64,000 nucleotides of DNA from Scylla paramamosain (GCF_035594125.1 NC_087166.1:24719766-24783765); one strand, 5' to 3'; shown: positions 48,929 through 62,400, counted from the first letter of the stretch. Made by a program: numbers and translations. The notes: a model not told the origin generated them from the sequence alone.

Positions 48929-49259
48929 GTAAGACGCCGTATTATAGTGAATTTAAAATAGCAGCATACTTTTTGACCCTCACTAGGTAGCGTGACCACC
49001 AGTGCACCGATAGTGTTGAAGTTTATTGTGAATTTCAAACAGTAGCACATATTTTGTCCCACACAAAGCGATTTGGTTTTACCACAGTGCACTCATTAAT
49101 TATGTAGTATTGGAGAGGAAGTGTATATACAGGTATTTTAAACCACACACCCCAACAAACTCGCCCTTACTGTGTTATCTGTGCATCTGATTGCACATAC
49201 CAGCAATTTGATTTCACAATAGTACACTGACTATCGTATTGGAGAAGTATAGTGTAATG

Positions 49260-50060
49260 TGTTTTACAGGTATATATTTCAAATAACAGCACGCCTTTTG
49301 GCAATAACTGAAATACTGGTTTCTACTACAGTACATCAGTCATAGTATTGGAGAAGGAATGGTAATCTACAGGTATTTGTAACGGCACACCTTTTGGCCA
49401 TAACCAGATTATTTAAATTTCCCCACCGTGACCTAGTACAGCGCTAAGTTTATTTGGAGGCGTTTCAAACATGCCCTTTGATCCTAACTAGGTTGTTTTA
49501 TTCCACCATAATACGCTAATCAAAGTATAAAGTAACTGCAGCACTGAAGTATGTTTACAGGTTAATTGTAGATTTTTATTTGTGCCGCGTGTAAACTGTG
49601 GGTTGAGTTATACGATGTGGAGGGATGAGGTGCACGGGATGTGAAGACCGATGTAGCTTTGTGATGGATGTGTGCTTTCTTGATGGTGAGTGATAACTGT
49701 TTGTAATGGCTGAGTGGTGGTCATTACGGTGCCCGGTGGAGAGGTGGTATGGAGTGTGAAGATGGTTGATAGATTTGCAATGGTGGTGGTGGTGTATTTG
49801 GTTTAGTTGTGGTGAACTGGAATGATGTGGTAATGGATTGAGTGGGTTGAGTGGAGCGGCGGTAGTGGTGGTGGTTTGGATTGGTTTGAATGGAGTACAA
49901 TTGTAGTGGATTGGGTTGAGTGGAATGACCATGATGGAGAATTTGGTTGAGTGTAGTGATGGTTTGAGTAAGGTTGTGAAGTGAACATGTGGTGTTGGAT
50001 TGGGTTGAGTGAATTATGTAGTTCAGGTGAAAGATTCAGGTGAGTTGTGAAGCCTCAAGT
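49260..50060. other. Low-complexity intronic stretch, G+T-rich
   Basis: From about 49600 it consists of irregular TGGTGG, GGTTGAGTGG and GGATTGGGTTGAGTG strings with no defined period. Repeated TTACAGGTAT segments lie before it (49120-49400). No gene is seen. Confidence 0.5.
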
Positions 50061-50117
50061 CTACACGTGTCACTGTATGAATCTCTCTCTCTCTCTCTCT
50101 CTCTTACTGAGTTGCAG

Positions 50118-50154
50118 GATGAAGGAACAGCTCCAAGCTCAAGTATTACGCGAG
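50118..50154 (+). CDS. Possible 37-nt microexon upstream of the clip gene
   Basis: A CT tract and GAGTTGCAG form an acceptor, and GAG/GTAAAC follows as donor. The exon would begin G-ATG and encode MKEQLQAQVLRE in phase 0, which would join the ATG at 53289 in frame. If used, it would add 12 residues before the signal peptide. It is unsupported beyond the splice sites. Confidence 0.25.
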
Positions 50155-50186
50155 GTAAACGTTAGTAATCCTGCTAGATTGAAACA

Positions 50187-50720
50187 GGTACATAAGAACA
50201 TAATAAATAAGGGAAGCTGCAAGAAGCGACCAGGCTTACACGTGGCAGTCCCTGTATGAAACACCCTACCTATTTCCATCTGTTATCCCCATCCATAAAC
50301 TTGTCTAATCTTCTCTTAAAGCTCTCTAGTGTCCTAGCACTAACTACATGATTACTGAGTCCGTTCCACTCATCTACCACTCCATTTGAGAACCAATTTT
50401 TTCCTAACTACATGATTACTGAGTCCGTTCCACTCATCTACCACTCCATTTGAGAACCAATTTTTTCCTATCTCCTTCCTAAACCTAAATTTTTCAAGCT
50501 TGAACCCGTTATTTCTTGTTCTACCCTGGTTGCTGATCCTAAGAATTTTGCTTACATCTCCCTTGTTATAACCCTTATACCACTTAAAGACTTCTATCAG
50601 GTCCCCTCTTACCTACGTCTCTCTAGAGAATGTAAATTTAACAGCTTCAACCTCGCCTCGTAAGGAATACTCCTCATCCCCTGTATCCTTTGTCATTCTC
50701 CTCTGTAATGATTCTAATAA
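50187..50720 (-). mobile_element. 5'-truncated CR1-like LINE fragment
   Basis: Closely similar to 8383-8950. Its minus-strand translation again gives the RT C-terminus (RRMTK, ARLKLLN, then RVVDEWNGLSNHV). It contains an internal 63-bp tandem duplication (about 50342-50467). The 3' octamer tail is at the left end. Confidence 0.75.
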
Positions 50721-50734
50721 TTTTAATAATAGGT

Positions 50735-50805
50735 AGGTAGAGGGACTGCCACGTGTAGGCCTGATGCTTCTTTGCAGCTTCCTTTTTCTTATTTTCGCCT
50801 ATACA
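50735..50805 (+). mobile_element. CR1-like LINE 3'-end remnant, opposite orientation
   Basis: GGGACTGCCACGTGTAGGCC and GCAGCTTCCTTTTTCTTATT are the reverse complement of the 3' end at 50187-50260. Two 3' ends therefore face outward around this locus. Confidence 0.65.
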
Positions 50806-51376
50806 TTTGCATTATAAATTGACATGACCCATATCAATAAGTCCACATCCCTCAAATCTTAATGTAACCACGCGCAATAGCTTAAGCGGGGAATGCTACA
50901 GATTCTCGCATTGCTACAGCTGCGGCGATGTATTTGGTGAATTAGATTATTAAGAAAATTAAATAGAGAAAAACAAAGAATATCATTGATTAGGAGCCGC
51001 GGTTTCAGCATAAACTCTTACAAATTTTCCGAAACCAATGAAATAAGAAAATGCACAAATGAAAAAAAAAAAATAAATAAAATACTAAGTAGGTAAAGAC
51101 TGCCTGTTAGATAATTATAAGTATTGCCGTCTGACTCCCGAGATGGCTGAAGTGAACCATTATTACCAATAGTTATCCCATTATTAATCACTACTGTCAC
51201 CGATATGAAGCTACAGTGCAGGTAGTGTAATATGCTGACCCAGAGCCTCCAGTGATATCATTTGTCATTGTACTCGTAACTGTAGCGGAGTAAGGTAGTG
51301 ATGGTTACGCTGCGGCACTTAAATTGGTGGTGGTGACCGAGGAAATAGGTTGAGAAGATAAGGGAAGGCAAAATTG

Positions 51377-51379
<3 letters not shown>

Positions 51380-51438
<59 letters not shown>
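51380..51438. repeat. (GA)n microsatellite
   Basis: Pure GA of about 59 bp. 50806-51379 holds no recognised feature. Confidence 0.95.
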
Positions 51439-51443
<5 letters not shown>

Positions 51444-51739
51444 ACAGGTTTGGAAGCAAGCATTGACAATTGACGAGTCACAGGTCAGACGTGCCGTGGA
51501 GACAGTTATCCTTCCCCTCAATTAGACTCGGCAGTGTCGTAACCTTTAACCATCTTCAAGCTGCAGTGGAGGTTTTGTCGCGAAGTTTATATAAGGTTAC
51601 TCCTTAATTTCCTTTGCATAGTAGCTTAGGTAGTGAACGTTATGGCTATAGAAAGTAATTGTGGTCTTGAGACTTGTGATTATAATTACGAGTGTTCAGC
51701 TGTCATAGCAACATTCATGGCAACAGTAACTGTATTCAG

Positions 51740-51845
51740 TCGGCAATTTCAAAGCTGCTGCGCATTTCCGATTGGTGCAGGCAAGTTGTGCTATTGGTAA
51801 CTTCAAGGCTGCTGCGCATTCAAGATTTGTGCAGGCAAGTTGTAC
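51740..51845. repeat. Short tandem duplication (about 56 bp)
   Basis: Two units share AAGCTGCTGCGCATT...GTGCAGGCAAGTTGT with some changes. It lies in the long 5' intron of the clip gene. Confidence 0.65.
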
Positions 51846-52025
51846 TACATATATTAAGTGAAAGGAGTTTTTAAAAGTTGATTCGGTATTGACAAAGGAA
51901 GCTTCCTTGGTATTGACTGACTGGTTCCAGTGGGGGTGGTCATAATTATTAGGATGAGAGATACGGTCGTAAATGTGCTGGAAAATGGTAATAACGTAAA
52001 TGAAAGAGGGAGGGAGGGGAGGCCC

Positions 52026-52107
52026 TCTCTCTCTCTCTCTCTCTCTAATAATAATAATAATAATAATTAAAAGCTCCTGCATACGACTGTAAAATAAATG
52101 TTACATT

Positions 52108-52199
<92 letters not shown>
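52026..52199. repeat. (CT)n, (ATA)n and (AT)n tracts
   Basis: CT to 52046, ATA to 52066, and AT 52110-52199. A degenerate TATGCTATA-rich zone follows to 52420. Confidence 0.9.
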
Positions 52200-52204
<5 letters not shown>

Positions 52205-53288
52205 TTTTTAATGCCTATTTAAAAAGTTTTTCATACCATTATAGTTTATTATACAATATTATATGCTATAAAAATGCATTATACTATATATTTTGTACAG
52301 TATACAGTTTTATGCTATAATATATAATGCAATAATATTGTGTTGTAATAGCGGTATATTATTATGCTATATTATGTATTATGCTATGATATACCTGTTG
52401 TGCTATGTTAGGCTATGATATATTTATTTATTCCTTATCAATTTTTTTTTCAACTTTGCTGTTGACAAGCCACATCCCCACAGACATCACAGCCTGTACA
52501 TCCCATTATTTTGCCCCTACCGCAGATAAACCACAGCTGCACCACACTGCACCACAGTCTTGTCCTCTGTTGGTCTGGCTCATTCCTAAGAACCAGCAAC
52601 TTTCAGCCCTTGTTTCTTTCCCTCTGATACAGCCTACTTGTGGGCCTGGTGAAAGCTGCCTGGTGGGAAGGCTAAGGGGGTCCTGGGGTGGGAACCAAAT
52701 GGTGATGAGATGTAGTCTTCCACAAAAATGAGGAAAATAAATCCTTCTGAACTTCACCAAACTCTTAACCTGTGGAACATGAACACAGATTCTGCAGGGT
52801 GCTGATATAACTGAATTGTATTGAGGACCCTTGCCTTGTGCCTGTTGTGGTGGCAAATTTTTGCATGTCTTGTGAACTTGCTGTGTCCTTGCCCTGGAAT
52901 ATCCTTACTGAGTGGCCAGTGGCTGGTGAATTATAAACTAAAGTGTATGATTCTGTAAATGGTAACATGAAGTTACACTGTTATTGACATTTTGAATAGG
53001 TAACTAATGCCATCCTGAATAAATATATTATCTGTTAATATTAAGATTGATAATTTATAGAAAATGTGGTGGGAAAGATGGTAATTTTGAGGAGTGTGGT
53101 ATTTTCATGAGGTATGGAAGCAGTGAGTGTAGTGCATGTGCATTGCATCACCTTGATGCTGGTGTCATTGCTTAGTAATGCACAACACTTATTTGACTGA
53201 TCAGTTGATGGGGATGAAATTTTTTTGTTTTGAAAACATTTCTTAACCTTTTCTCATAACTCTCTAATGGGCAACATTATTGTGGCAG

Positions 53289-53480
53289 ATGCTGGTGGTT
53301 CTGGCTGTGCTGTGGGCGGCTGCCCATCGAGGCTGCAAGGCCACCACTGACCAGCCTCTCTATGCTTGCCACCCTGAAAACTGGTGTGTGCCTGCCAAAT
53401 ACTGTGCTCAAAACATGACAACTTTTGCTGCCTCTGACACTCCCAACCCCTCTGATGATCCTTCTTATGCTGATTACAAG
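53289..53480 (+). CDS. Clip gene, signal peptide and first half of clip 1
   Basis: The acceptor ATTGTGGCAG directly abuts ATG; donor AAG/GTGGGT; 64 codons, phase 0 out. It includes Cys1-Cys3 of clip 1. The acceptor's pyrimidine tract is weak. Confidence 0.75.
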
Positions 53481-56400
53481 GTGGGTCTTAAACTATTCCA
53501 AACAAGGTCATGTTCAATTGTTAGATATTTAAAATAAGTTTCCGACTTAACAAACCTGACATCACCTAATTCAAAAGAAGCTTGGGTGGCAGAAGTTAGA
53601 GCAGTGGTTCTTAACCTTTTTTGGCTGTGACCCAAGATCCTGTCTAGATTGACCATGGTGACCCATATATCTTCATAAATACTTTTATTCAAGATTTAAG
53701 TTATATTTAAAAGGCAAGAGTAGATGAATGCCATTTTTTCACCTAAATTAAATTATCTGTCTCTGATTTGCTCTATGATTTGCTTACTTAGCCTGAGATG
53801 TTAATGACTTGAATATTCTATACACAGGATTAATACTTTGATAACATACATTTTGAAAAGGTGTGTTGGGGAAAAATTCTGCACATATCCTTGGTGATCC
53901 AATGAAATGGCTTAGTGAACCAACTTTGGGTCATGACCCCGGGTTTAAGAACCACTGTCTTGGAGGCATCCCTTGCCTATGTTTCTGTCAGATCATTTTG
54001 TATGGGTTTGATATTATTGCCAGATCATTTTGTATGGGTTTGATATTATTACTCTTTGCTCTCCTGCTATAAACAAACTGAGCTACTGCTCTCCTCTACT
54101 TGAACTGCATGCATTTAACCTCACCCCTGTCTTGGTGCACAAAACTTTACTCTTCACTTTTAGCCCTCTTAGTGCTGGACTGTGAAATGTTCTGCTCATT
54201 TGCTTTTGACAGTTTTCAAGAGAACCTCATCATAATCTTTAGATGTTTAGCCTATGCATTTGGGTTTTTTCTTAGGAGCAGCAATTTTTTGTATTATTCT
54301 TAACCTTCTTTTGCATGTAAAAGTGTTTCAGTTTGCCCATTTGCTTTAGTTGTTTAAAGAGGAGGGCATCAAGTCCTCCAGAACATGTTTGGCCTATTCA
54401 TGAAGAAAAGTGTTTCAGTTTGCCCATTTGCTTTAGTTGTTTAAAGAGGAGGGCATCAAGTCCTCCAGAACATGTTTGGCCTATTCATGAAGCTTTCTTT
54501 AGGAGCAGCAATTAAATATTTCTATTTATAAAAAGGCTTCTTTTGTGTATAAAAAAAAAACCTGCATCTCCCCTCAAATCTCTTCCCCTCAGTATGTGTG
54601 TGGCATGACAGTGGACACGGAGGGATTTGTGTGTTGTCATGACTTGGCTGGCTTGCCAGGACCCTTCACACCATCACCAGCCCAGTGGTTCTACAGGGGT
54701 GAGGTGAGTGATCAGACACTGCTCTCAGATATTGCTCTCAGATATTTGGTTATGTTCTCCTTACTATTATTAGTAGCAGTGGTAAAAGAAAAAATGCAAG
54801 TTGATTTAACTATTCATAGATTAGGCACAGTAGTTTGCTCATTATATGAGGTGTGGAAGGGCGAATCTACATTTTTGGCAGTTCTGAGTTAGACTTGCCA
54901 GGGCATTCTCCTCACCATTATCTACATGTTGCTTCCAGAATCAAACCATTTTCCCTTTAAAACTTGGTAGAAAATCCTTTGAATATAGGGATGCCTCTTG
55001 ACTTAATGCTCAAAACTTTGGACGTGGGTGGAAGGTGCCAAGAAGCAGCATATTGTAGTAGGGGTGAACTTCGCATCCCTGGTAGCAATGAGCAGCGAAG
55101 TGCCCTCTGACGTCATGCCACACCTTCCTCACAGCCAATCAGATGAGAGCACATCCCACTAGATGCCACTATGCCTGATCTTTCATTTACATCACAAGTG
55201 GTTTATTACATCTCCAGAGAAAATTACCTGTGGAATCCACCTGAATGGAGAACACAGTGATAGTGACCATGATAGTGATCCTCAGACCTGGGAAAGGAAC
55301 ATGACAGACAAAATGTTATCTTGGCCAGGCCTACACAAGCTATTGGACCAAGAAAGATGTTCATAAGCATGAAATTGGTGAGCCCTGCAAATGTGGGTGC
55401 TTTGGCAAACTAGGCTGAGAAAATAAATGTAATGATTTTCCTCTGCTTCAGAGGCATCAAGGGTATTATTAAAACACATGAAGGAAGCAGCAGTTCATTA
55501 GCAATATCTGTTTTTGTTTATACCAAAATATTTTCATGATGAGCATGTATTGGTAAATACATGAAGGAAATAGCAATTTATTTGTAATCTGTTTTTTGTT
55601 TATACCAAAATACAGGAAGGAAGTAGCAATTTATTGATAATGCCTGTTCTTATATATACCAAAAGATTATCTTGACGTACATCTCAAAATGGCATTTTTG
55701 GGGGATTTGCCCTCACAACACTAAGGGGTTCATGCATGAATAACTTAACTTCAAACGCCAGTATCTGAAAACCTGATTTTCCTGGATTTGCCCTTTCAAC
55801 ACAAGAGGCCTCATATAATCTGTGGCCTTTGATGATGGTCCCTGTGAGTGGTGATTGTCCTTATGAGAAAATATTCTAGAACAGAGGCTGCTTCTATTCT
55901 AGAGCTTCCATTTTAGAGCAAGCCAGTGTATCTTGTAGGTTTTGAATAATGGTAGGTCTTGAATGATGAATTAAACACTGTACAGGTCAGCCATCACAGA
56001 GCAAGCCAGTGTATCTTGTAGGTTTTGAATAATTGTAGGTCTTGAATGATGAATTAAACACTGTACAGGTCAGCCATCACTAATCCAGCATCATTAAGAC
56101 CTGTAGGGTGCTGGATTAGTGATTTTGCTGGATTACAGAGGTTAGGTTGGAATGCACTCAACCCAACAGTTGACCACCTCATCCTATCTTTAAGATACCC
56201 TGTAAATTGGCTCAAGTTAATTATAAATAAGTGGAGCTGTACTGATATTACTTCCTCCACTGATACTGATACTTCCATTTCTGGCTGATACCAACTGTAT
56301 CAATACAGTCAATACTGTTAGCAAAGAAACTGAATTAGCTAGAGGCATGTGAAGTTTCCAGTTTAGATTGTAAGTAAAGGACAGACAGACAGACAGGATC

Positions 56401-59400
56401 TTCAGTGTAGAAGAGGGGGACAGTTGAGTGTCCTTGGTGTCTGGAAGTTTGTTAGAATTTTTGAGGTATTGAATAAAACTTAAGTCTGCTCTGCCCCAAC
56501 CAAAAATTTTGGAGAGATCAGAAGTCAGACATCCTGTGGCTTCCTTGAGGGGTTGGACGTCTAGGAACATGTATTATAGCCTGTGTTCTTGCTCTGCCAC
56601 ATAACATTTAAGATACATGCATGATAAATATCTTCTCTTCCTGTTTCACAAACTTACCTATTAGAGCTTGATGTCAATTTACTGTCAGATCATATTCTAT
56701 TTTTCTTTTCCATCCCTTCCTGGGTGATGGATGGAAAGAGGGTTTGAGCAGCCTGAGTGGAAGATTTTTAACAATCCACTAGGTAGTGATGAAAGTGTGG
56801 AGTTGTCATGTCCCCCTCCTGTTGCCTCAGTGTGATGGATTCCAGATGCTGTGAGGAGGAGTGGAGAGTGCTAATGAGAAGACATTTTGTCTAACAGAAT
56901 CTATCAGGGAGAGAGATAGGGATGGGAGAGAATAAATGAGTGGAGGCTGGAGGTGGCAAATATTGCCTCCCAGAAGCTGCAGGTAAGGATTATCTCCAAA
57001 ATCACACAATGGTTTAGAGAGAAAACTAATGCATCTTAAACCAGTTACTGAAGATTTAGCCCTGAATTAAATTATTTCTGACAGAATTCCAGTGTGGAAC
57101 CTTTACCCATGCAAGTGTTCCTGTGGCCTGGGTATGGCACAGAGGAGGAGGACCCCAAGGAGGAGACCTTCCCAACTGAGCCATTCACTGGTGCTCCCTA
57201 CGCTGCCCTTGGTGAACGCTTCCGCCCCATCTGTCCCAGAGGAAGTGTGTGTCTACCTTCGTACGAGTGTCCATCCCGCAGCATCCATTACATCAAGGAC
57301 ATGGCCAATGCCAGACTGAAGGTTAGTAGTAGAATACTAGATGGCTGGCCAGTACAGTACATCTCCTTCATTGTTGTATATAGGGCTTGAGCAAGGTCCA
57401 CTCAGCCAGTCTTTTTTTTAATTATGCTTCTTGTTTTATCACTTTGTTCTCTAATCCATTTTTGTCTTTCTTTGAGGGAAGCTGTTTCTTTTCAACTATT
57501 ATTGGCCTCTAGTCCATATTTGTCTGTGCTGCTTTTCTTGTTTTATCACTTTGTTCTCCTGCCATTTTTGTGCCTTGAGAAAAATTCTGTTAAACTGCAG
57601 TATCTCTTCCTTATTTTTTAGAAAAATTCTGTTGAACTGCAGTATCTCTTCCTTATTTTTTAGAAAAATTCTGTTGAACTGCAGTATCTCTTCCTTATTT
57701 TTTAGAAAAATTCTGTTGAACTGCAGTATCTCTTCCTTATTTTTTTTCAAGTATCCTTTTCTGTTTACTTATTTCTTGTTTGGTTAATATTGATACTTGT
57801 GTATCTTCATTTTTCTATTCCACCTTATTACTATTCCCTAATTTCTGCTTATGAAGGTGTTCTTTGAAATCCTGTTTGTTGCCAGTTCACTCTCTCTCTT
57901 CAGGAATGGTAAATTGTGATAATAAGTAGGACTGTGAATCCTGATAATAGGTAGGGCTGCATTGCATCACTAGGAGATGCAAAGTTTCAACTCCTGACTG
58001 CTCACAAACCATTGTTCTTAGCAGGCAAAGTTTCAACTTCTGATTGTTTCTCACAAACCATTGTTCTTAGCAGGCAAAGTTACATCTTCTGATTGTTTCT
58101 AACCAAATGGTTTTAGACACTTGGCAGCCTCCAAAATTTGTAATTGCTACACTTAGCATACTAACTCAATCAAACCTAACTTGTGGACTCATTTGAGCAG
58201 CTGTATAATGTTGTCCATTTAGGTCTTGATACTGCTTTAGGTTATTTCCTAATTTGGTTTTATTTCTTTATAGTGGTCTTTTGTTTTGCCAGTATTTTCA
58301 TCCATGTTGGTAATTTGTGTGTAATGCTGACTGCTCTCAAACTATTTACAGGCATATTACACAACATTTTCTTGTATATTATACAGTAAGGGATGTGGCC
58401 AGCTGCACAATGTTCACTACCATGAATGCATTATGTTTACCTTTTATTTTTGTTTATCTTATCTCTTGAGTTTACATGTTAATTCATTATCATGTTTATT
58501 CAGAATAGGTTCAGGTGTTGTGATAATTTGGTGCCACTATTCCAAGCTGTGGACTGAGAATGTAATTCTCAAAAGGACTTCAAAGGCACCAGAGTTTTAG
58601 TCCACTTCTCATAGATGGGATTTTTCCATTGATGGTGTAGAATACATGTTAAATTATAAGATCATAGACATTAAAAAATCCAATACTTACCCTTGAACCC
58701 AGTTAAAAGTAGAAATAAAATGCTGGAAGTTTTGAAGCAGTAGTCTTCAGTCTTGATGTGATGCAGGATTTGACTTGCTGGTTCCCACTAATCTACATTA
58801 CATATTAAATAAAGTTTTGAATCTTAAAACATGGGAGTGAGGAGGAAAACTTTTAAACATGGGAGTGGGGAAGAACTGCATGAGACCTCGGTACTTTTTG
58901 AGGACCAAACAGTGACGCATGGGAGTGGGAAGGAACCATATGAGAGGGCTTGGTATTTGTTGAAAAGGACAAAGGACTAAACATTCCCTTGGAAGCAATG
59001 GTCATTTGCCACAAACAGCTAACTTTGCAAGGAAATGCAAGAAAGAGATGATGGTATTACCTCTGCAGTTCCTGTGTGGCGTGTCATTGGGGACGGAGAG
59101 TTGGCTGTGCTGCTCCCTTCACATCATCAAGAATGCCTTGAGCCTCTTGCGACAAGCTCCCCGCCACCCTGTGATGGATGACCATGGTGAGTGTGGACTG
59201 CTTGGCTTGTATATGAAAAAAAAAAAAATAAATAAATAATAAATAAAGTAATTAATTAAAAAAGTAGGCATTCGTAAAGGTTTTGGCATGTCACATGTTT
59301 TGACTTGGTTGTCATTAGTACATTTCCACTGACAATGCAGAATCCTTATTAGAACTATCCTTAGAATATTAAAAACTGCCTTGAAAACCAAATAATCTTC

Positions 59401-62400
59401 ACTGGATAATTTCAAAAAAACTTTAGGCATTTATTAAGATTTTCAAAATGTCACTTGTTTTAATTTTTTTTTACACTGATGGTGCACAGTCCACATTAAA
59501 CTGTCTTTAGGACAATGAAACTCTACTGAAAACCTTCACTGCTTAGCTCATATTTTTAAAAACCTTGGCATTCACGAATATATTGAAATGCCTTGTCTTA
59601 ATTTGATTCTTGAGGAATGTTTCCACTGATGGTGTAGAATTAATTGATAAAGTGCCTATAGAATAATGAAAACTCCCTTGAAATCCCAATAACATCCATT
59701 GCTTGGCTCCCAATTTGAAAAGCAAAGATTTTTAAATGTTGCATGTTTTAATTTGTTTCTCATGAGTATATTTTCCACTGATGGTGGAGAATCTTGTTAA
59801 GCTACATCTAAAATGATGCAATTCCCTTGAAAACCTGTTTAACTAGCATTATGGCCTGCAAAAAGTAGTTTAGATTACAGCTGGAGGTGTTTAAGGTTAT
59901 GATCCAGTGATGCTGGCTCATATTGTGCAAGTATGGATTAATGGGCTTTGGGTATGGATGATTGTATAATGAATAAGAAATAATAGATCCTAGTGTTTGT
60001 ACAATGAATAAGAAATAATAGATCCTAGTGTTTACAGATATTAAGAGTATTGAAAGCCAAGGTGACATTACTTCTGAATATGTAAACTGTATGTGCTGTT
60101 GCCATCATGTCTTGAGGTTTCGAAGTGTGTTGAAGTTGCTGTTGTAATGGTCATGAATTTTAGGACTATAGTTTTATATTCAGTTTTTCCTGACATGCAA
60201 ACTGTACAATTTTAATTCTTCCTTACATTAAGTTGTATGTGGTGCTACTGTCAATCCAGGTGATGGTAAATACACTGAGGTTGCTGCTGTAATGGTCACA
60301 AGTGTTAGATGGGGTGTTTTGTTTTATATTTTCCTAATGTGCTTTGATTTGTTATCACTTCGAGTTTGTTTCATAGTTGCTCCTGATGTTCAGATTATCC
60401 AGTATGGTTTTAATTGATATTTTTTCCTAATGTTTTAATTTGTAACTTTCAACTTTGTTATTTAGTTTCAAAGTTGTTGCTGCTATTCAGGTTATCCACC
60501 TTGGTTTACTAGACACTAGACTTTTCAACAGGCAACATAAAGAAAATCTATTTCTGAATTTCAGTGGCTATAATAGTGATGGTAAAAAAATGCATGAGTA
60601 TATTTAGTTTACTCTTGGCATTAGATAGTTCAGTTATCACTTAATGGAGCAAGGATGAATATAAAATAGGACAAATACTTCCTTCCCAGCCACCTCTTTA
60701 CTCCAGTAATTTATCACTTAATAGAGTAAGGATGAATCTAGTAAGGTTGAATCTTAAAGCAGGACTAATCCCCATTCAGAGTTGCTTATCTCTCCTCTTC
60801 CAATAGTTCATTCCAATTATTTAATAGGGTAAAGATGAATGTAAGACAAAACCCATTTTCCACCACACCCAGAGTTGCTCATCTGATCCTCCTATCATTT
60901 AAAACCAGGATGAATTTAAAATAGGATTATAATTTTCTCCTCACCCATGGTTGCTTTTCTCCATCTCTTTCCAATAGATCATGCCTATCATTTAACAGTG
61001 AAGGGATGAATACAAAACAGGACTAACATTTTCCTCCCCATCCAGAGCCACTCATCTCCTCCTCTTCCTGTTATATACAGTAGGACTAACATTTTCTCCC
61101 TTATCCAGAGTTGCTGATCAAGATAAATTTTGACGTCCAAAAATCAAAGCCACACTATGGTGCAGATATTGGCCGCTACAGCAGGGTGCCTCATGCTGCT
61201 GTACCTCCACCTCCAAGGCCACACACTGCCCAACTGCCTGACTATTATGAGGGTAAGTAATACATGAGTGGATGGGTCAGGTTTATGTGTGGAGGCTGGG
61301 GATAGGATGGCAGGCTGAGATTGTGAGCAAGTTGGGAGTATGTGGGTGCAGCTAATGAATAGGCTAGCATTTGTATGTGGGCGTAGGATAACAGACTGAC
61401 ATATTGGTGTGTGTTGTGCAGAGTGATGATGCTGGAAGGGAGGAATTAAATGATAGTAAGAAATGATGGGCAGGTGGAGTGACTGATGGGCAAGTAGACT
61501 GGCTGTTTGTGGGCTGAATGAATGAATGAAAGGGAGGGAAGAGTGATGGGCTGGTGGGATGGTGCTTTGTGGGCTGAGAGTGATGGGTGTTTATCTCCCT
61601 CCAGAGGACTTTGCCAATGATGTGGAAGAGTATCTGCAGAAGAGGGAAGGGCAGGAGCCTCACAAACGGCGGCACAAGAGAGATACAAGTGAGTGATTAA
61701 ATAAGACTTCTTGGTATGTAGTCTTCCCTTGCCTGGTCAGATTTTACCAAATCCAATATCTATCTGTCTGTTGTTGAGAGTTTACCAACATTTATATCTT
61801 AACAAGGGTGGTGTCAAGCTCAAATCCAGCAAAATATGACATGTAGCTTAAATTTTCTTTGGATTTCTTGAGCTTTTGAGTCTTTCAATAGGAAGATCAT
61901 GAAACATCTCTCTCCTCACATTCATCCTTCTGATCATTAATACTAATTATGGAAAGCATAATCCACTAGCATTCCTCCAACTTTACTTATTGAGTCTTGA
62001 TTGTTCTCAATAGTAAACCTCATTTAATTGAGTCTTGATTGTTCTCAATAGTAAATCTCGTATTCTGTGGTGTATAAAAATATGCTGATTCATCCAGCAT
62101 GTCTTGGATTTCTTTCATAAAATTTGTCCAACTCTACAATTTTAATTAGTTTCCTTTCTGGCCATTCTATTGCTGCAGTGTTTAGTGGCCAGGGTTCACC
62201 TAAACCTCTTTGGTAGTAAGAGTTTTTAGCCAAAGCTCTTGCCCTATTCATTCTTGTATGGATATGTGCTGGTTACTGTGCAGGTGTCATCTAATACAGT
62301 AGGATTTAAATAATTCATGAAGAGAAAGCACAGAGCACTTGTGATGTTTCATGAATTTCTGAATGGAACAAGACAGACCTTTTGTTCAATGCCTCAAAAA

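Noticed and set aside
49576..49932. His/Pro/Thr-rich minus-strand frame
   Set aside because: Produced by G+T-rich low-complexity sequence; no splice or family support.
50187..50805. A DNA transposon with ~65-bp terminal inverted repeats
   Set aside because: The left end and body read as the 3' end of a LINE on the minus strand. The right end is a separate 3' remnant in the other direction, with no matching target duplication seen.
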